Part shown: positions 10,247 through 20,529 of the stretch, in pieces
How positions within the stretch are numbered: the stretch's first letter is position 1
Layout: each line of letters begins with the position of its first letter
Origin: Platynereis dumerilii
Lineage: Eukaryota > Annelida > Polychaeta > Phyllodocida > Nereididae
Assembly: GCA_026936325.1 (NCBI GenBank)
Contig: JAPTHN010000102.1
Span: 186,001-250,000, forward strand
Direction of reading: 5' to 3'
DNA length: 64,000 bases
Notes under the pieces: generated by a model
What the model saw: the letters and a program-made list of their open reading frames with translations, nothing else
Told to the model about the DNA's origin: nothing
Databases searched by the model: none
Program-made: the position numbers and the translations under genes

Positions 10247-10346
10247 ACTCTAAAAAATGTCGGGACAAAATTGGTTTTTTTGATTCAAAATGGTTTTTTG
10301 AAAAACCAAATTTCAATGCAAAAAACCAACATGGATTTTTTTAAAA
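10247..10346 (+). mobile_element. Partial copy of the 147-bp palindromic MITE
   Basis: It starts CACTCTAAAAAATGTCGGGA and follows the element at 36500-36646 through ATTTCAATGCAAAAAACCAA, then loses the second arm at about 10346. No right-hand TA was found, so it is truncated. Confidence 0.75.
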
Positions 10347-10689
10347 ATGTCTCTTTACTCTCCATTTCCTTCTGATGTCATGCCAGTCGTTGACATTTTT
10401 TTTTTCAAAATAAACATGACATGTTTCACATCATCATCATGCTGATTTCAAACAATATGAAAATTTTTATTCGCAGCAGAGGTCAATGTTAACAAAATGA
10501 GATAAATATTAAGGATTTTCAGATAATCATATATCAGTAAATATTGGCCCTGGTCAATCAAATTTGCCACAATAATGTCAAAATTTGAAGTTTTTTACCT
10601 CTCCTCATGAAATATTATCAATAGGAAATATATAAATTTTACATATAATTATGTGGACTTTCAAAGCATTAATTAAGTATATTCAAAAA

Positions 10690-11400
10690 CATGCATTTGT
10701 GTGTTAATATTTTAAAATGTTGACACTAAATCTTTAACTCCCAATTATATTAACTTTATGGTTAATATCTAAACTCAGTGATGTAAATTTTAGAAGATAA
10801 ATTAATGTCAGCCCCTTTTATTTAGTTGTTTGCATGAAAATTAAATGTGTATGAATCAGACAGATTGGCTTTTGTTGAATGGAGCACTGGAGAAGTCTTG
10901 ATTATGTAATGTTATGTCACAGGGTAATTGTCTTCCCTGCTAATCCTTTGACAAGAAATCTTAAACTCTCAATTCTAACTTAATGGTTTAAATCTAACCT
11001 CAGTTATGTACATTTTAACATATGGAGTACTGTCAGCTTACTTTTATTTTGGTCTTTAATGAAAATTAAATATGAACATATAAGACAGACTGGCAATAAG
11101 ACCACTATGTATATATAGAGGGTTATTAAAGAAAATTACTTGGCATTCAAACCCCATTTCTGCAAATTTCAGTGTGTAATTTTACATTTTAAGACATAAT
11201 TGGATAAATCTGTCTTTTAATTCATTTTAAAACTCACACCAATTGTATTTTAAGCATTTTAAAGAAATACTGTTTATGGGGTAAAAGTTTCATCACTGGG
11301 AAGGGGTCCAGTTTTTGTTGAATGGGCCTGGAGACACTATGTCTGTGCTTCATTGTACCCCTCCCCTCCAGCCATTCATGTTATGTAACATTGTGTCACT
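10690..11400. repeat. Diverged tandem repeat, ~240-400 bp spacing
   Basis: ATGAAAATTAAAT.TG recurs at about 10834 and 11060, each preceded by a TCAGC..(A/C)TTTTATTT block. TTTTTGTTGAATGG..C occurs at about 10872 and 11311, each followed by ATGTTATGT(A/C)AC. Units are old and indel-rich. There is no coding potential. Confidence 0.5.
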
Positions 11401-11761
11401 AATCCTCTCCAGTGACCAAAGCTAGGAACAAAGGAGCACAAAAGCAGTGCACAGCACCCTCAACTTTTAAACAAATTATCTTTTTTCCTAGAAATATGTC
11501 CAAACTGCATTGACACCAACTTTGTAGTTTTATATTGAACAAATAAAGAAATTTCCAATTTGAATAAAAAATTTTGGCCAAGTAGAAGCTGAGATATTAC
11601 TTTTTGTAGCCCATCTGCCCATGCAGACTGTACACAGAGTTGGGACATGTTTCTTTTGTTTTGTTTTTCTTTACAGCTATTGTTATTCTTCAAAGTTTGA
11701 CCAGCATTTAAACTTTGTAATTAGCAACTTGCTTAGTCTTAAAAGATATATATATATGTAA

Positions 11762-11802
11762 TAGATAACGCCCTCGTTTGTGACAAACAAGGGTGTTATC
11801 TA
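11762..11802. repeat. Short palindrome TAGATAAC...GTTATCTA
   Basis: TAGATAACGCCCTCGTTTGT pairs with ACAAACAAGGGTGTTATCTA across a 1-2 base centre. It is followed by AACTTATACC, which also follows the 86-bp palindrome at 27385-27470, so the two may be terminal pieces of one element family. Confidence 0.65.
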
Positions 11803-12017
11803 ACTTATACCACTAAGTACAAAACAAATTAATTTAAATCCCTTTGTTTGCCTTCAATCCTTCTTGTTTGACAACATTTCATTGTATTTGTTGCACATTC
11901 ATGTTCCTCAGTTCATTTGAAGGTTGGCAGCCCTGAAGGCAACAGGTCAGAATTCTTTGTTCTCAGGAAATAACACAATACATTAATTTAGTAGATAGAA
12001 AGATAGATGGAAAGCTA

Positions 12018-12294
12018 AGGTCACTTTGGGGAGTTGGATTATTACAGTCTCTTAGCAAATGTTATTTTTAAATTATGAAAGACATTTTGAAAAATAACAG
12101 AAAGCAAGGAGCAGGGGTTGGGGGGCGGCAGCCCCCGAACTAATAAAAAGCAGGGGTTCGGGGGCGGCAGCCCCCGAATTAAGAAGAAAAAATAATTCTT
12201 TGAGTTGCCAAATGGGGCCAAAATTGTTGGTCTGCTGCTCCGCTATTTTTTTGTCGCTTACATATCCCAAATGTACTATTTCATCAAGTGACCT
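12018..12294. mobile_element. Possible TA-flanked MITE, 277 bp
   Basis: Ends AGGTCACTT and AAGTGACCT are inverted and flanked by TA at 12016-12017 and 12295-12296. The inverted ends are only 9-10 bp, so the call is tentative. It encloses the GC-rich hairpin pair at 12104-12182. Confidence 0.4.
12104..12182. repeat. Two tandem GC-rich hairpins
   Basis: A unit of about 38 bp occurs twice: AGCAGGGGTT.GGGGGCGGCA then GCCCCCGAA and a short AT stretch. Each copy is a hairpin of GGGGGC against GCCCCC with a short GGCA-type loop. They stand out sharply from ~65% AT surroundings. Confidence 0.7.
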
Positions 12295-12715
12295 TAAATT
12301 TGATCATCATTTCAGATAATGGTATTTATAAAAAAGAGTGAATAGGCTATAGCCTTTTTATTGAGACCAGCTACACTTGATACAATCTTCCTCCTTGTTT
12401 ACTGTCTGTGTTGTTCAGTTTTAATCCTTTGTTGGTCAGTTTTGTTTCAGTGTTTCCTTCAATTTTGTCAACTTGTAGTCAGCCAAGCATGCAATATCAT
12501 GGTCAGTTGTATGAGCTGTGATATGCATTATATCAGAACGAAATCCTGCCTTCTGATTGGCCAGAAAAAGCAAACAGTGGTATAAACTGACATAAACCTT
12601 GTTTTAGTCTTACTATTTACAATGGTTTTGGTTGGAGACATCTTTTCTATATTTTATGTTTTTAGACCCATATTCCATATTTTTAATTTATGATAAGAAT
12701 AGCTAAGACTAGATA

Positions 12716-13139
<424 letters not shown>

Positions 13140-13199
13140 ATAGATACAATTTGCATACAGAAGTTCATTTTAAAAATGGACTTCTGCATGCAATGAATA

Positions 13200-14364
13200 A
13201 TCTGACTGTCGCCTAGCCCTGGTTGTTTGTATTATCTATTTGTAAATGTGGTCAGCAAGGTTGTTCCAGCATATGATTTGAAGATGCTTTATTAGAATTA
13301 TTCTTCTAGTTTATATATAGGCCTATTGGAGCTAATATTTCAAATGAAACTAAATAAAGATAGCTAAAATTATATAATTTAGTGCACAGTAAGCTTTGGA
13401 GCAAATTCTCTGTGTTAATCCGTGACTGTTCTTGCTTCACCAGACATATTTTCCCCGACATCAATTGCATTTATTGCTGCGTTAATGGAATCCTTAAACT
13501 GACTTTAACAGATTTTTTTTAATAAAAAAAGGTCTCTTTCCATGTGTTATCACTTATCACAGATTCAACCAAATTTCTCGTTTTTATCCGAAGTTAAAGG
13601 GTGGCAACCTGGTATAAAACCAGCCCAACCCTCCCCCCTCAAAACCCTGTCTTTGTTTACAAATCAGGTATTGCTTAAGTTTTTTAAAACTGTATTTAAG
13701 TGTCTGCTCTGCAGTTACGGAAAGTCAGAGAAACTCATGAAAAACATCGTGGTGATGGAAATTCAACAAATTGCCAAAACAAATTTTGGCCTTGATTCTC
13801 TCTTAAATTTTTACAGATTTTCATTATGGCACTTGCTGTGACCTGGTGGAAACGGACATCAATATAAAGTTTTTGGGGACCTCCCCCCCCTCAAGGCCCA
13901 CGCCTCCTGAGGGCCACTTGATTTCACTGCCTCCAGAATACCCTATGATTAGCCGAGGGTACGCTGCCGTGCAGCCCATGTTTTTTTGTGCCATAAGTAT
14001 CTGGTTGTCGGGTTTCCTCTTATGAATAAATTGAGTAACATATTACACACAAATGTTTTCTCCACCGAAGTGTTGCTGTATGGTATTGAGTCTATTGACA
14101 AACTAGATGGTCATAAAAATAAAGAAATAATCATGTGTACTTTAGAATATAGTACGGCCACTAATTGCTTCTATGGATAACCGCAAGGTACTTTATCCCA
14201 ATACTAACACACTGAACCAGTAATTCAGCTGTACAGCTCATTGGAAAAGGTCGAATAAATATTTTTAAACCAAATATGACCTGATGCAGCCAATTATCAA
14301 TGTTTTTCAGTGAAACTTTCCCGACAACAGGAAGGGTTATTCAGCCAGAACCGTGCAAAATATA
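13200..14364. other. No feature recognised
   Basis: Unique-looking AT-rich DNA. The 99-codon plus frame at 13542 and the 64-codon one at 13986 have no recognisable domain and no splice support. Confidence 0.4.
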
Positions 14365-14790
14365 TTTAGTATTTGATATATTTTAAAAGCCAACTTATCC
14401 CTCCTAATCCATATGTCCTATTTGAAATGCTGTCTGTAACTTTGATATGCGAAAAGACAGAAATGTTGCACTATGAAATGGCACTTTGTTAATCATCACA
14501 ATATTATATTGGTGATTTGTCATCATCATGCCCAATTCTTCCAATGTTGATTTGATTTAAAGAGACTAATCCTGGTTGTTGGTGATAGGCAAACAAAAGG
14601 ATTATGCATCTGATTTTTACTCTAAAATCAGTTATGACAAATCGAATAGTCTTCTCTTGATCATGAATAATCAAACAGCCTCTATGTTTCGCATGTTGAA
14701 TTTAGAGAAGATGACATTTCATCGGCTATCCTGAGTCACGAAGTGCCATTTTCACAGTGCAACATTCCACTCTTTTCACATATCAAATTT
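14365..14790 (+). repeat. Dispersed repeat with MITE-like ends, copy A
   Basis: The right 350 bp (about 14442-14790) has inverted ends: TTTGATATGCGAAAAGA... against ...TCTTTTCACATATCAAA, with inner GAAATGGCACTT against AAGTGCCATTTTCACAGTG. About 75 bp to its left (GCCAACTTATCCCTCCTAAT) is also shared with copy B at 15506-15870. Copy C, inverted, is at 41171-41490. The core words AAAGGATTATGCATCTGAT and ATCAAACAGCCTCTA are common to all three. Confidence 0.8.
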
Positions 14791-14897
14791 CCTTGCTGTA
14801 ATATTTCTGTGGCAAATTGGGCTGAATCATTTGATGTGCCTATTTTCATTCGTTATGGACTTGCAGAAAACCTGGTTGCAAAAATTTAACGATTTGT

Positions 14898-15052
14898 GTT
14901 ACAGATGACATCAGAATTGTAGACACTGAGACTTAATGTGAACTTTTTTTTGGAACATGTGTTCTATGGGAAAAGGTGACATCAAAAAACTTATGACATA
15001 ATTTTTCCCACATTCAGTCTCAGTGTCTACAATTTATGAAATCATCTGTAAC
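14898..15052. mobile_element. MITE, 155 bp, with ~42-bp inverted ends
   Basis: GTTACAGATGA.ATCA then ATTGTAGACACTGAGACT at the left is mirrored by AGTCTCAGTGTCTACAAT and TCATCTGTAAC at the right. There is no clear target-site duplication. No internal frame. Confidence 0.8.
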
Positions 15053-15505
15053 TGAGTAAGAGAAACAAAGCCTTGAAAGCTGATTTATAAGTGCAACAAT
15101 CAAAAAGCAATCCATTTAGCAATTTGGTGCAAATCACTTGCACATTTTACAAGATAATTTATATGAAATTTAATTAAAACAATGAATGAAGCAACACATT
15201 GTAAATTTGTTTTAAAGGTTTTTGATCTTCATTTTCGATTTGCGTTGAGCAATCTGAATGAATATCAATTGACAAAAACAAGATTATTAATTAAATTCTC
15301 TGATTTTTTCGAAATCAGCAACATCAAAATGCAAAATTAATTTGAAAGACCTTCGCAGGCCATCAACCTCATTTCCCAAAAAAATCAGCTCACATGACAA
15401 TCTTGTACACCGATTTTCACTTTCTGTTTTCCACACTACACCGCAAACTTTGTCGGTCTTTGCATTTACCTCATCAGCTTGACTTGGTCAAACATTGTGG
15501 TCATA

Positions 15506-15870
15506 AATTATATTTAGTATCTGATGTATTTTAAATGCCAACTTATCCCTCCTAATACATATAATATGTCTTATTTGAAACGCTCTTTCAGCTGTTATTA
15601 CAGTCTGTAACTTTGATATGCAAAAAGAGAGGACTATTCACTGTGAAGTGGCACTTTGTGAATCATCATATTGACAATTTGTCATGATCATACCAAATAC
15701 TTCCAATGTTAATTTGATTTAAGGAGACTAATCCTGGTTGTTGGTGACAGGCAAACGAAAGGATTATGCATCTGATTTTTACTCTAAAATCAGTTATGAT
15801 AAATCAAATGGCCTTCTCTTGATCATGAGTCATTCATGACTTATCAAACAGCCTCTAGGTTTCATATTTC
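15506..15870 (+). repeat. Dispersed repeat, copy B (right end lost)
   Basis: It follows copy A from TATTTAGTATCTGATGTATT through CAAACAGCCTCTA(T/G)GTTTC, but the right-hand inverted end is missing. It shares left flank with copy A, so the two probably arose by local duplication about 1.1 kb apart. Confidence 0.75.
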
Positions 15871-15967
15871 GCCTTTACCTACCTGCATGGAGATGATGTG
15901 TTCCCAAAAATGGAAGCCATTGGCAGAAATTACAAATCATATACTTTCCAAAGTTTTGACATGCAAA

Positions 15968-16165
15968 AGGCCCCGATAGGTCAGTCAGTAGAGTGCTCGC
16001 CTCACAAACGAGGGACCCGGGTTCAATCCCCAGGTTGGCCATCATGTCATTCCACGACATTGTCGTTCGCATCAGACGTAAATTGGAGGCGCCGCGGGCC
16101 CAACTGGAAATAAGTCACCGACTAAGCCTGGCTACCCACATTAAATAAAAGTACCTTTACCAGCT
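15968..16165 (+). mobile_element. tRNA-derived SINE (different family)
   Basis: GGCCCCGATAGGTCAGTCAG has an A-box-like start and GGGTTCAATCCCC is a good B box, 45 bp on. The segment between reads like a tRNA anticodon arm (CGCCTCACAAACGAG). A non-tRNA body continues to AAATAAAAGTACCTTTACCA. The stem pairing is too poor for a working tRNA. It differs in body sequence from the SINE at 9801. Confidence 0.75.
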
Positions 16166-16467
16166 GAAAAACAACAGAAGGCTGTCGGTGTACAATCTTG
16201 ATCTAATGGCACATCACATGGCATAATCCAAAGATTATTTGAAACTTTGACAACTTCAGCAGGGCACTCAGAACAGACCAAACTTAACTGAAAACTGAAG
16301 GACAAACAAGTCATTACTTCTTTAGGAGAATGTGGTATGAAGTCCTAGTGGAAAAATACATTGATGACACATGGAAACAGTTTGTAATGTTTCCAAAATT
16401 CAAATCAAACAATGTCTGGGGTCAGCCATCTCACTACAATATTGAATAAACATCATGAGTTCACATA

Positions 16468-16851
16468 TTATATGTCAAACCAACCCTTTCTGTAGATGTC
16501 TGGGTGCCATCTGATAACTATTTTGCCACTCAATCTTGGGTTGTGAGTGCCCCGAGTTCCAACAGCCATGGATGTGGCTGTCTCAAAATGGTCACCCTGA
16601 AACCGATGGACATTGTGCCTGTCTTGATCATGATTCGTGATTGCAGGTCTGCCTGGGTTTGGAAGGTCCTTCACTGAGCCTGTTAGACTAAACTTGGTCA
16701 TGAGCTTGCTGATCGCTGACATGGCCTGGAGCAGCCATCTAACATGCAACCTCATACAGGTACATGCCAGCTTGCAGAATCGCAACTGCTTGGCATCATT
16801 GCTCAATGGAGGATCTACCCACGGCCAGTCTTTCAGTGTATTGCAAGTCAT
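16468..16851 (-). pseudogene. Tc1-type transposase fragment (DNA-binding region)
   Basis: The 127-codon minus-strand frame contains AISKLMTKFSLTGSVKDLPN followed by PGRPAIT, then QDRHNVHRFQ...HFETATSMA...NPRLSGKIVIRW. This is the pattern of the paired helix-turn-helix domain of Tc1/IS630 transposases: first HTH, GRP linker, second HTH beginning QDR. The catalytic DDE region is not recognisable further along the strand (16200-16460), so this is a decayed remnant. A small segment upstream of the first HTH (TCNTLKDWPW) may be unrelated. Confidence 0.75.
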
Positions 16852-17714
16852 GAAAGATCAAGGAACATTTCTGAGTGTTATTGTGCAGTTTAGGGCAACT
16901 GATCTTAAGGATTAGCCCAATTACTGTATTTCATGACCTGTACCAGTACAGAGGCAATGGCCTATGTCAAGGATATGTAAATATGACTAATTGGTCGTTG
17001 TTAACATCTAGAAGAAATATACGTTTGAAGAATTTTTCCTTTGAATTAGTTGAAATTAAAGTGATAACTTTTTTGCCTCTGCAGTTTCTATATATAGCCT
17101 GATCTTCAAAGCAAGAACTAGAATGCTAAAAGTAAAAGCAACCACAGGAACATGTTCCAGCTAGGACACCATTAACTGACCCTAAAACAACTGCCTGAAA
17201 CAGATTTTTTTGGCTTGAACCTTGAGGGCAGAATTAATGCATACAACAAATACAGGCCATTTTGTTTATCACCATTTTGCTCAGAATTCGTATCCCGGAA
17301 TAGACCATGGCCATATTTAGGAATGATAATTTTCATTGCAGGATGTCATCGTATCATGTTCTTTTCAAAATGGCTTCCTGAAGGCTTTCATTACTCAACA
17401 ATTAAAACAGCCTTTTTGTAAAAATAAAAAAAAAACTATGCGCTTCTAGTCAAAGTTATTATCCTGTTCTGTAGTTGGATCCCCAGGCAAAGGCTGTTTA
17501 GGCGGATATTAATTGATACAATGATTTGTATTTGTTTCAATTTCATAATCTTCATGACGTCATCCATACTTATGAAATAAAAAGAACACACAAAACAGAA
17601 TGTTTCTGATATCAAAACAAACAAAAATAACCCACAGCCCTGGATCAGCTGGGGCAGCTCAACCACCATCTTTATGGAGGGAGCTGCACTTTCATTTTTG
17701 GTGACAACCATGTG

Positions 17715-17875
17715 ATGAGATGAGAAGACTGCATGGGAGTCTGATAGATGCCTTATTGATTCATGGATGTCCAGGGTCTATCAGTTGCCCAAGCACAGAA
17801 TGCTGAATACAACCCGTCTCCATTTAATGTCCCATGGGCTTGGACTAAAGTGAGTTCCTGAAGTTCTCCTGATGT
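17715..17875 (-). mobile_element. Head-less SINE copy
   Basis: It matches the SINE at 47690-47890 along CTCCATTTAATGT.CCA.GGGC and GGACTAAAGTGAGTTCC, but stops before the tRNA-like head. With the head at higher coordinates in the full copy, this one lies on the minus strand. Confidence 0.65.
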
Positions 17876-17910
17876 GTGACAGTGTGAGAGTGATAATCAG
17901 CAGAATTATC

Positions 17911-19322
17911 AGAAAAAATAACGTGCACAAGGCACTTTAAAGGGCATTCTGCACATCATCTAAGTAGGGGAGACCGGGGTAAGTTGTGCCATTTTTTTTG
18001 TCAGGCTGATTTTCCAAAAAACCAAAGCTTAGTCATGCAATCTGAAAATCAGACACCAAAATATAATACGTTGGCCAGAATCGACCAAAGTTTCAGGGCA
18101 GTCCGACCATTTGGAAGGTCATGGCAGGCATTTGAAAAAAGTGGGTCAAGTGGCACAACTTGCCCCGGTGCCGGGGTAAGTTGTGCCGCGTGATGGGGTA
18201 AGTTGTGCCGCTTAATTTATTTTAAAAAAATCTTGTATTTCACGCATTTCTTCAGATAGATCATTTGTGTCATGTTTTTAATGTATGACTGACATGTTAC
18301 ATGAAATTAATCTGACATTTATGAGCCATTTTGTACACAAATTAAAAATGCTGAAAAAACCAGAATTATTTATTGTTTAGAGGGTGTTATAACACTTTTA
18401 ACACATATTCCTTTCAGTGTAAGTTATTTTACAACATGGTTAGGCCTTGCGTAACATTAAAACAAAAAAAGATGAATAAAATATTAATTCCTATGTAATA
18501 CCATTGGCACAACTCTCCCCGATCAAAACGGCACAACTTACCCCAAATTGATTTTCTGGATGAAACGGGTTGTCAAAAATAAACAAACAATGCGAAATGA
18601 AATCTAACAACAGAAATGTCTATATCTATAGATATAGCTCTTAACTCCATCCTACCAGAGAGACATCATCTCATTACAAATACCAAATGACTGAGAAACC
18701 AGAATGTCAGTCCTCGACACTTCAAGTTTTCAGCAACAAAATTCAATTTATGAGTGTAGCTTTTCATACCATTATATTTGGTAGTTTTATTCTTGGTGAT
18801 TAATGATGTTTACCAAGTGGGTATATATGGGTGGCATTGCCTTCTTTGCCCAGTTCTTCATTTAACCCCAACAGTGGGCGGCACAACTTACCCCGCGGCT
18901 CAACTTACCCCGGTCTCCCCTACTGATCCAAAGTCCTGATTGTCTTGTAACTGTAGCTAATAGATAATGGGACATAAAAGGTAGCAAGACATTGATGAAG
19001 CATGCAGTGGTATTTTGTCCTAATTGCTGACCTCTTGTTGTTTTTACAAATTCTGAGTGAGCTATAAATAGATCTGGGGTGGGAAACCCCTCAATGACAT
19101 CACAGGACTCCCTCTTTCCAGTTTTTCTTGGATGGTTTTCCTGGGTCTCTAAAATGGTATTTAGACAATGTGCATGTTCCTGTAAAGTTAATCAACACAA
19201 GCTTGGGCAAACAAAAGGCTGTGTGCAAAGTTTGAATGAAATTGGTGCAGTATTTTGTCTCAAAATTGGTCCGCAAGATTCCAGAGAAGAACAAGACAAT
19301 AAGGCAGAATGCCCTAATAAAA
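17911..19322. repeat. Dispersed repeat (copy 1), split by a transposon
   Basis: It begins AAAAATAAC.TGCACAAGGC, continues to GGGCATTCTGCACATCATC, then is interrupted at 17967-18920 and resumes CTGATC.AAAGTCCTG, ending GGCAGAATGCCCTAATAA. AGGGCATTCTGC near the start and GCAGAATGCCCT at the end are inverted. Copy 2 at 45719-46140 is uninterrupted and gives the empty site. No coding capacity. Confidence 0.88.
17967..18920. mobile_element. TA-flanked non-autonomous element, 954 bp, with GGGGTAAGTTGTGCC repeats
   Basis: The ends are GGGGAGACCGGGGTAAGTTG and its inverse, flanked by TA at 17965-17966 and 18921-18922. The uninterrupted copy at 45719-46140 has a single TA at the matching site, which proves the boundaries and the TA duplication (Tc1/mariner type). 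The motif GGGGTAAGTTGTGCC or its inverse recurs inside near both ends (18151-18211, 18505-18545, 18876-18920). There is no transposase frame. Confidence 0.92.
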
Positions 19323-20247
19323 AATACTGTTGATGTCTTTTTTAAAAGTGCACCATGCTCACGACAAAACTGTGAGACGTTTAAAAAAAATCAAACACAG
19401 AGAAGCTGGCTAATCGTTCAATTTGTCCAAACTCATGTGTGTGTGTTTGTGGATGCTTGTTTTCTTCATCTTTAAATTTTCACCTTTTGTCACAATGTAT
19501 TTTTCTAAACTTTTGTGTAAGATCAACAAAGCATTATAAACTTTTTACTAATACAGTGGTACCTGCGTTATAAGACCCCTGTTGTAATAGCGACTTGCCT
19601 TATGTGACCACCTTCTTCCCGCACTTCAGAAGTAGTATTTTTAGTACATTTTGCACCCTAACAAGAGACCGCATGCGAGAGACCGCCTCTTGTAGTTCGA
19701 CTTATGAGCTTTCTGGCGGTCACAACCACTTATCAGTTATGTCATCAAAATTTAATATGGTTTGCTTTGCACGACAAATAGATCACCAATCTCTGACAAT
19801 TGCCACGAAATTGTGTCCAAATGGAGATGCAGTAATTGGGAGATGAGCATGTTGCAGCTGAGGCAACTGAGCTCCTTGGTCTTCCCCAGGGATCTTCTTA
19901 TGGCATTGATTGATGTTTCAATGGAAGTACAACAGCCCTTTGTAGTTCACTTCTTTGGTGATGTTGTCAATCTAAAGGTTTTGTGTATATATATATGTGT
20001 GTTTGCATGCAGTTTGTCCAGAAACTGCACCAGATAGATTTGCATACACACAGTTCCATAGGTTATTTATTTATGTTCTCTAGATTAAATTACTTGGATC
20101 CTGCGTCTGCACACCTTTGGCTTAAGAAAAGTTCTTTTACAGTCGCAGCCACTGGCCCTGCGGGTATTTTGTTTCAATTAGACGTTCAGATCAGGGGAAT
20201 CAAGATGATTTCCCAAAGTGACCATATATATGTGAACGGCCATCATA
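19323..20247. other. Receptor upstream flank; one possible pogo-like end
   Basis: TACAGTGGTACCTGCGTTAT at 19554 resembles a Tc1/pogo terminal repeat, but no matching right end was found. Open frames at 19595 and 19762 show no recognisable domain. The proximal promoter of the receptor should lie in or before this stretch; no TATA box or CpG island is evident. Confidence 0.35.
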
Positions 20248-20334
20248 CTGGTTTCAGCTAAAGAAGTAACATCTATCATTATAAATAAATTATATTCTTT
20301 CCTGCCTTCTGGTTTCAGCTAAAGAAGTAACATC
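20248..20334 (+). repeat. 26-bp direct duplication just before the receptor ATG
   Basis: CTGGTTTCAGCTAAAGAAGT plus ACATC occurs exactly at 20248-20273 and 20309-20334, 61 bp apart. Each copy contains TTTCAG, a possible splice acceptor, and TAA in the receptor frame. The second copy ends three bases before the ATG. Two equivalent acceptors for a 5' UTR exon are possible. Confidence 0.8.
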
Positions 20335-20337
20335 AAA

Positions 20338-20529
20338 ATGGATATGACATACGTCATGCGAATGGGCCTGGACAGCAACCAGTCGGGAGGAGATGGCAAG
20401 AATGACATCATTCCAGCCCCTGTTGAGGACCTCGCATTAACTGTGCCTTATTTGGTGCTCATAGGAATAGCCCTCCTCAGTGGGTCAGTTGGGAACTGTC
20501 TGGTCATTGCATCCGTAGTCATAGACAGG
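20338..20529 (+). CDS. Receptor exon 1 (residues 1-64)
   Basis: ATG in ATCAAAATGG with an in-frame TAA at 20320. It codes the extracellular N-terminus and TM1 (LTVPYLVLIGIALLSGSVGN), ending at CVVIDR-equivalent VIDR before donor AGG|GTAAGT; phase 0. A Tc1-type MITE fragment starts only 15 bp into the intron. Confidence 0.93.

Noticed and set aside
15968-16040. Possible functional tRNA gene
   Set aside because: Only the A- and B-box regions are tRNA-like; acceptor pairing is poor and a non-tRNA SINE body follows. The same applies to the heads at 9801, 34547 (minus), 6545 (minus) and 47885 (minus).
19554-20037. Pogo-like terminal repeat with possible transposase frames at 19595-20037
   Set aside because: Only one end-like word, no matching right end with TA, and the frames show no HTH or DDE pattern I can recognise.
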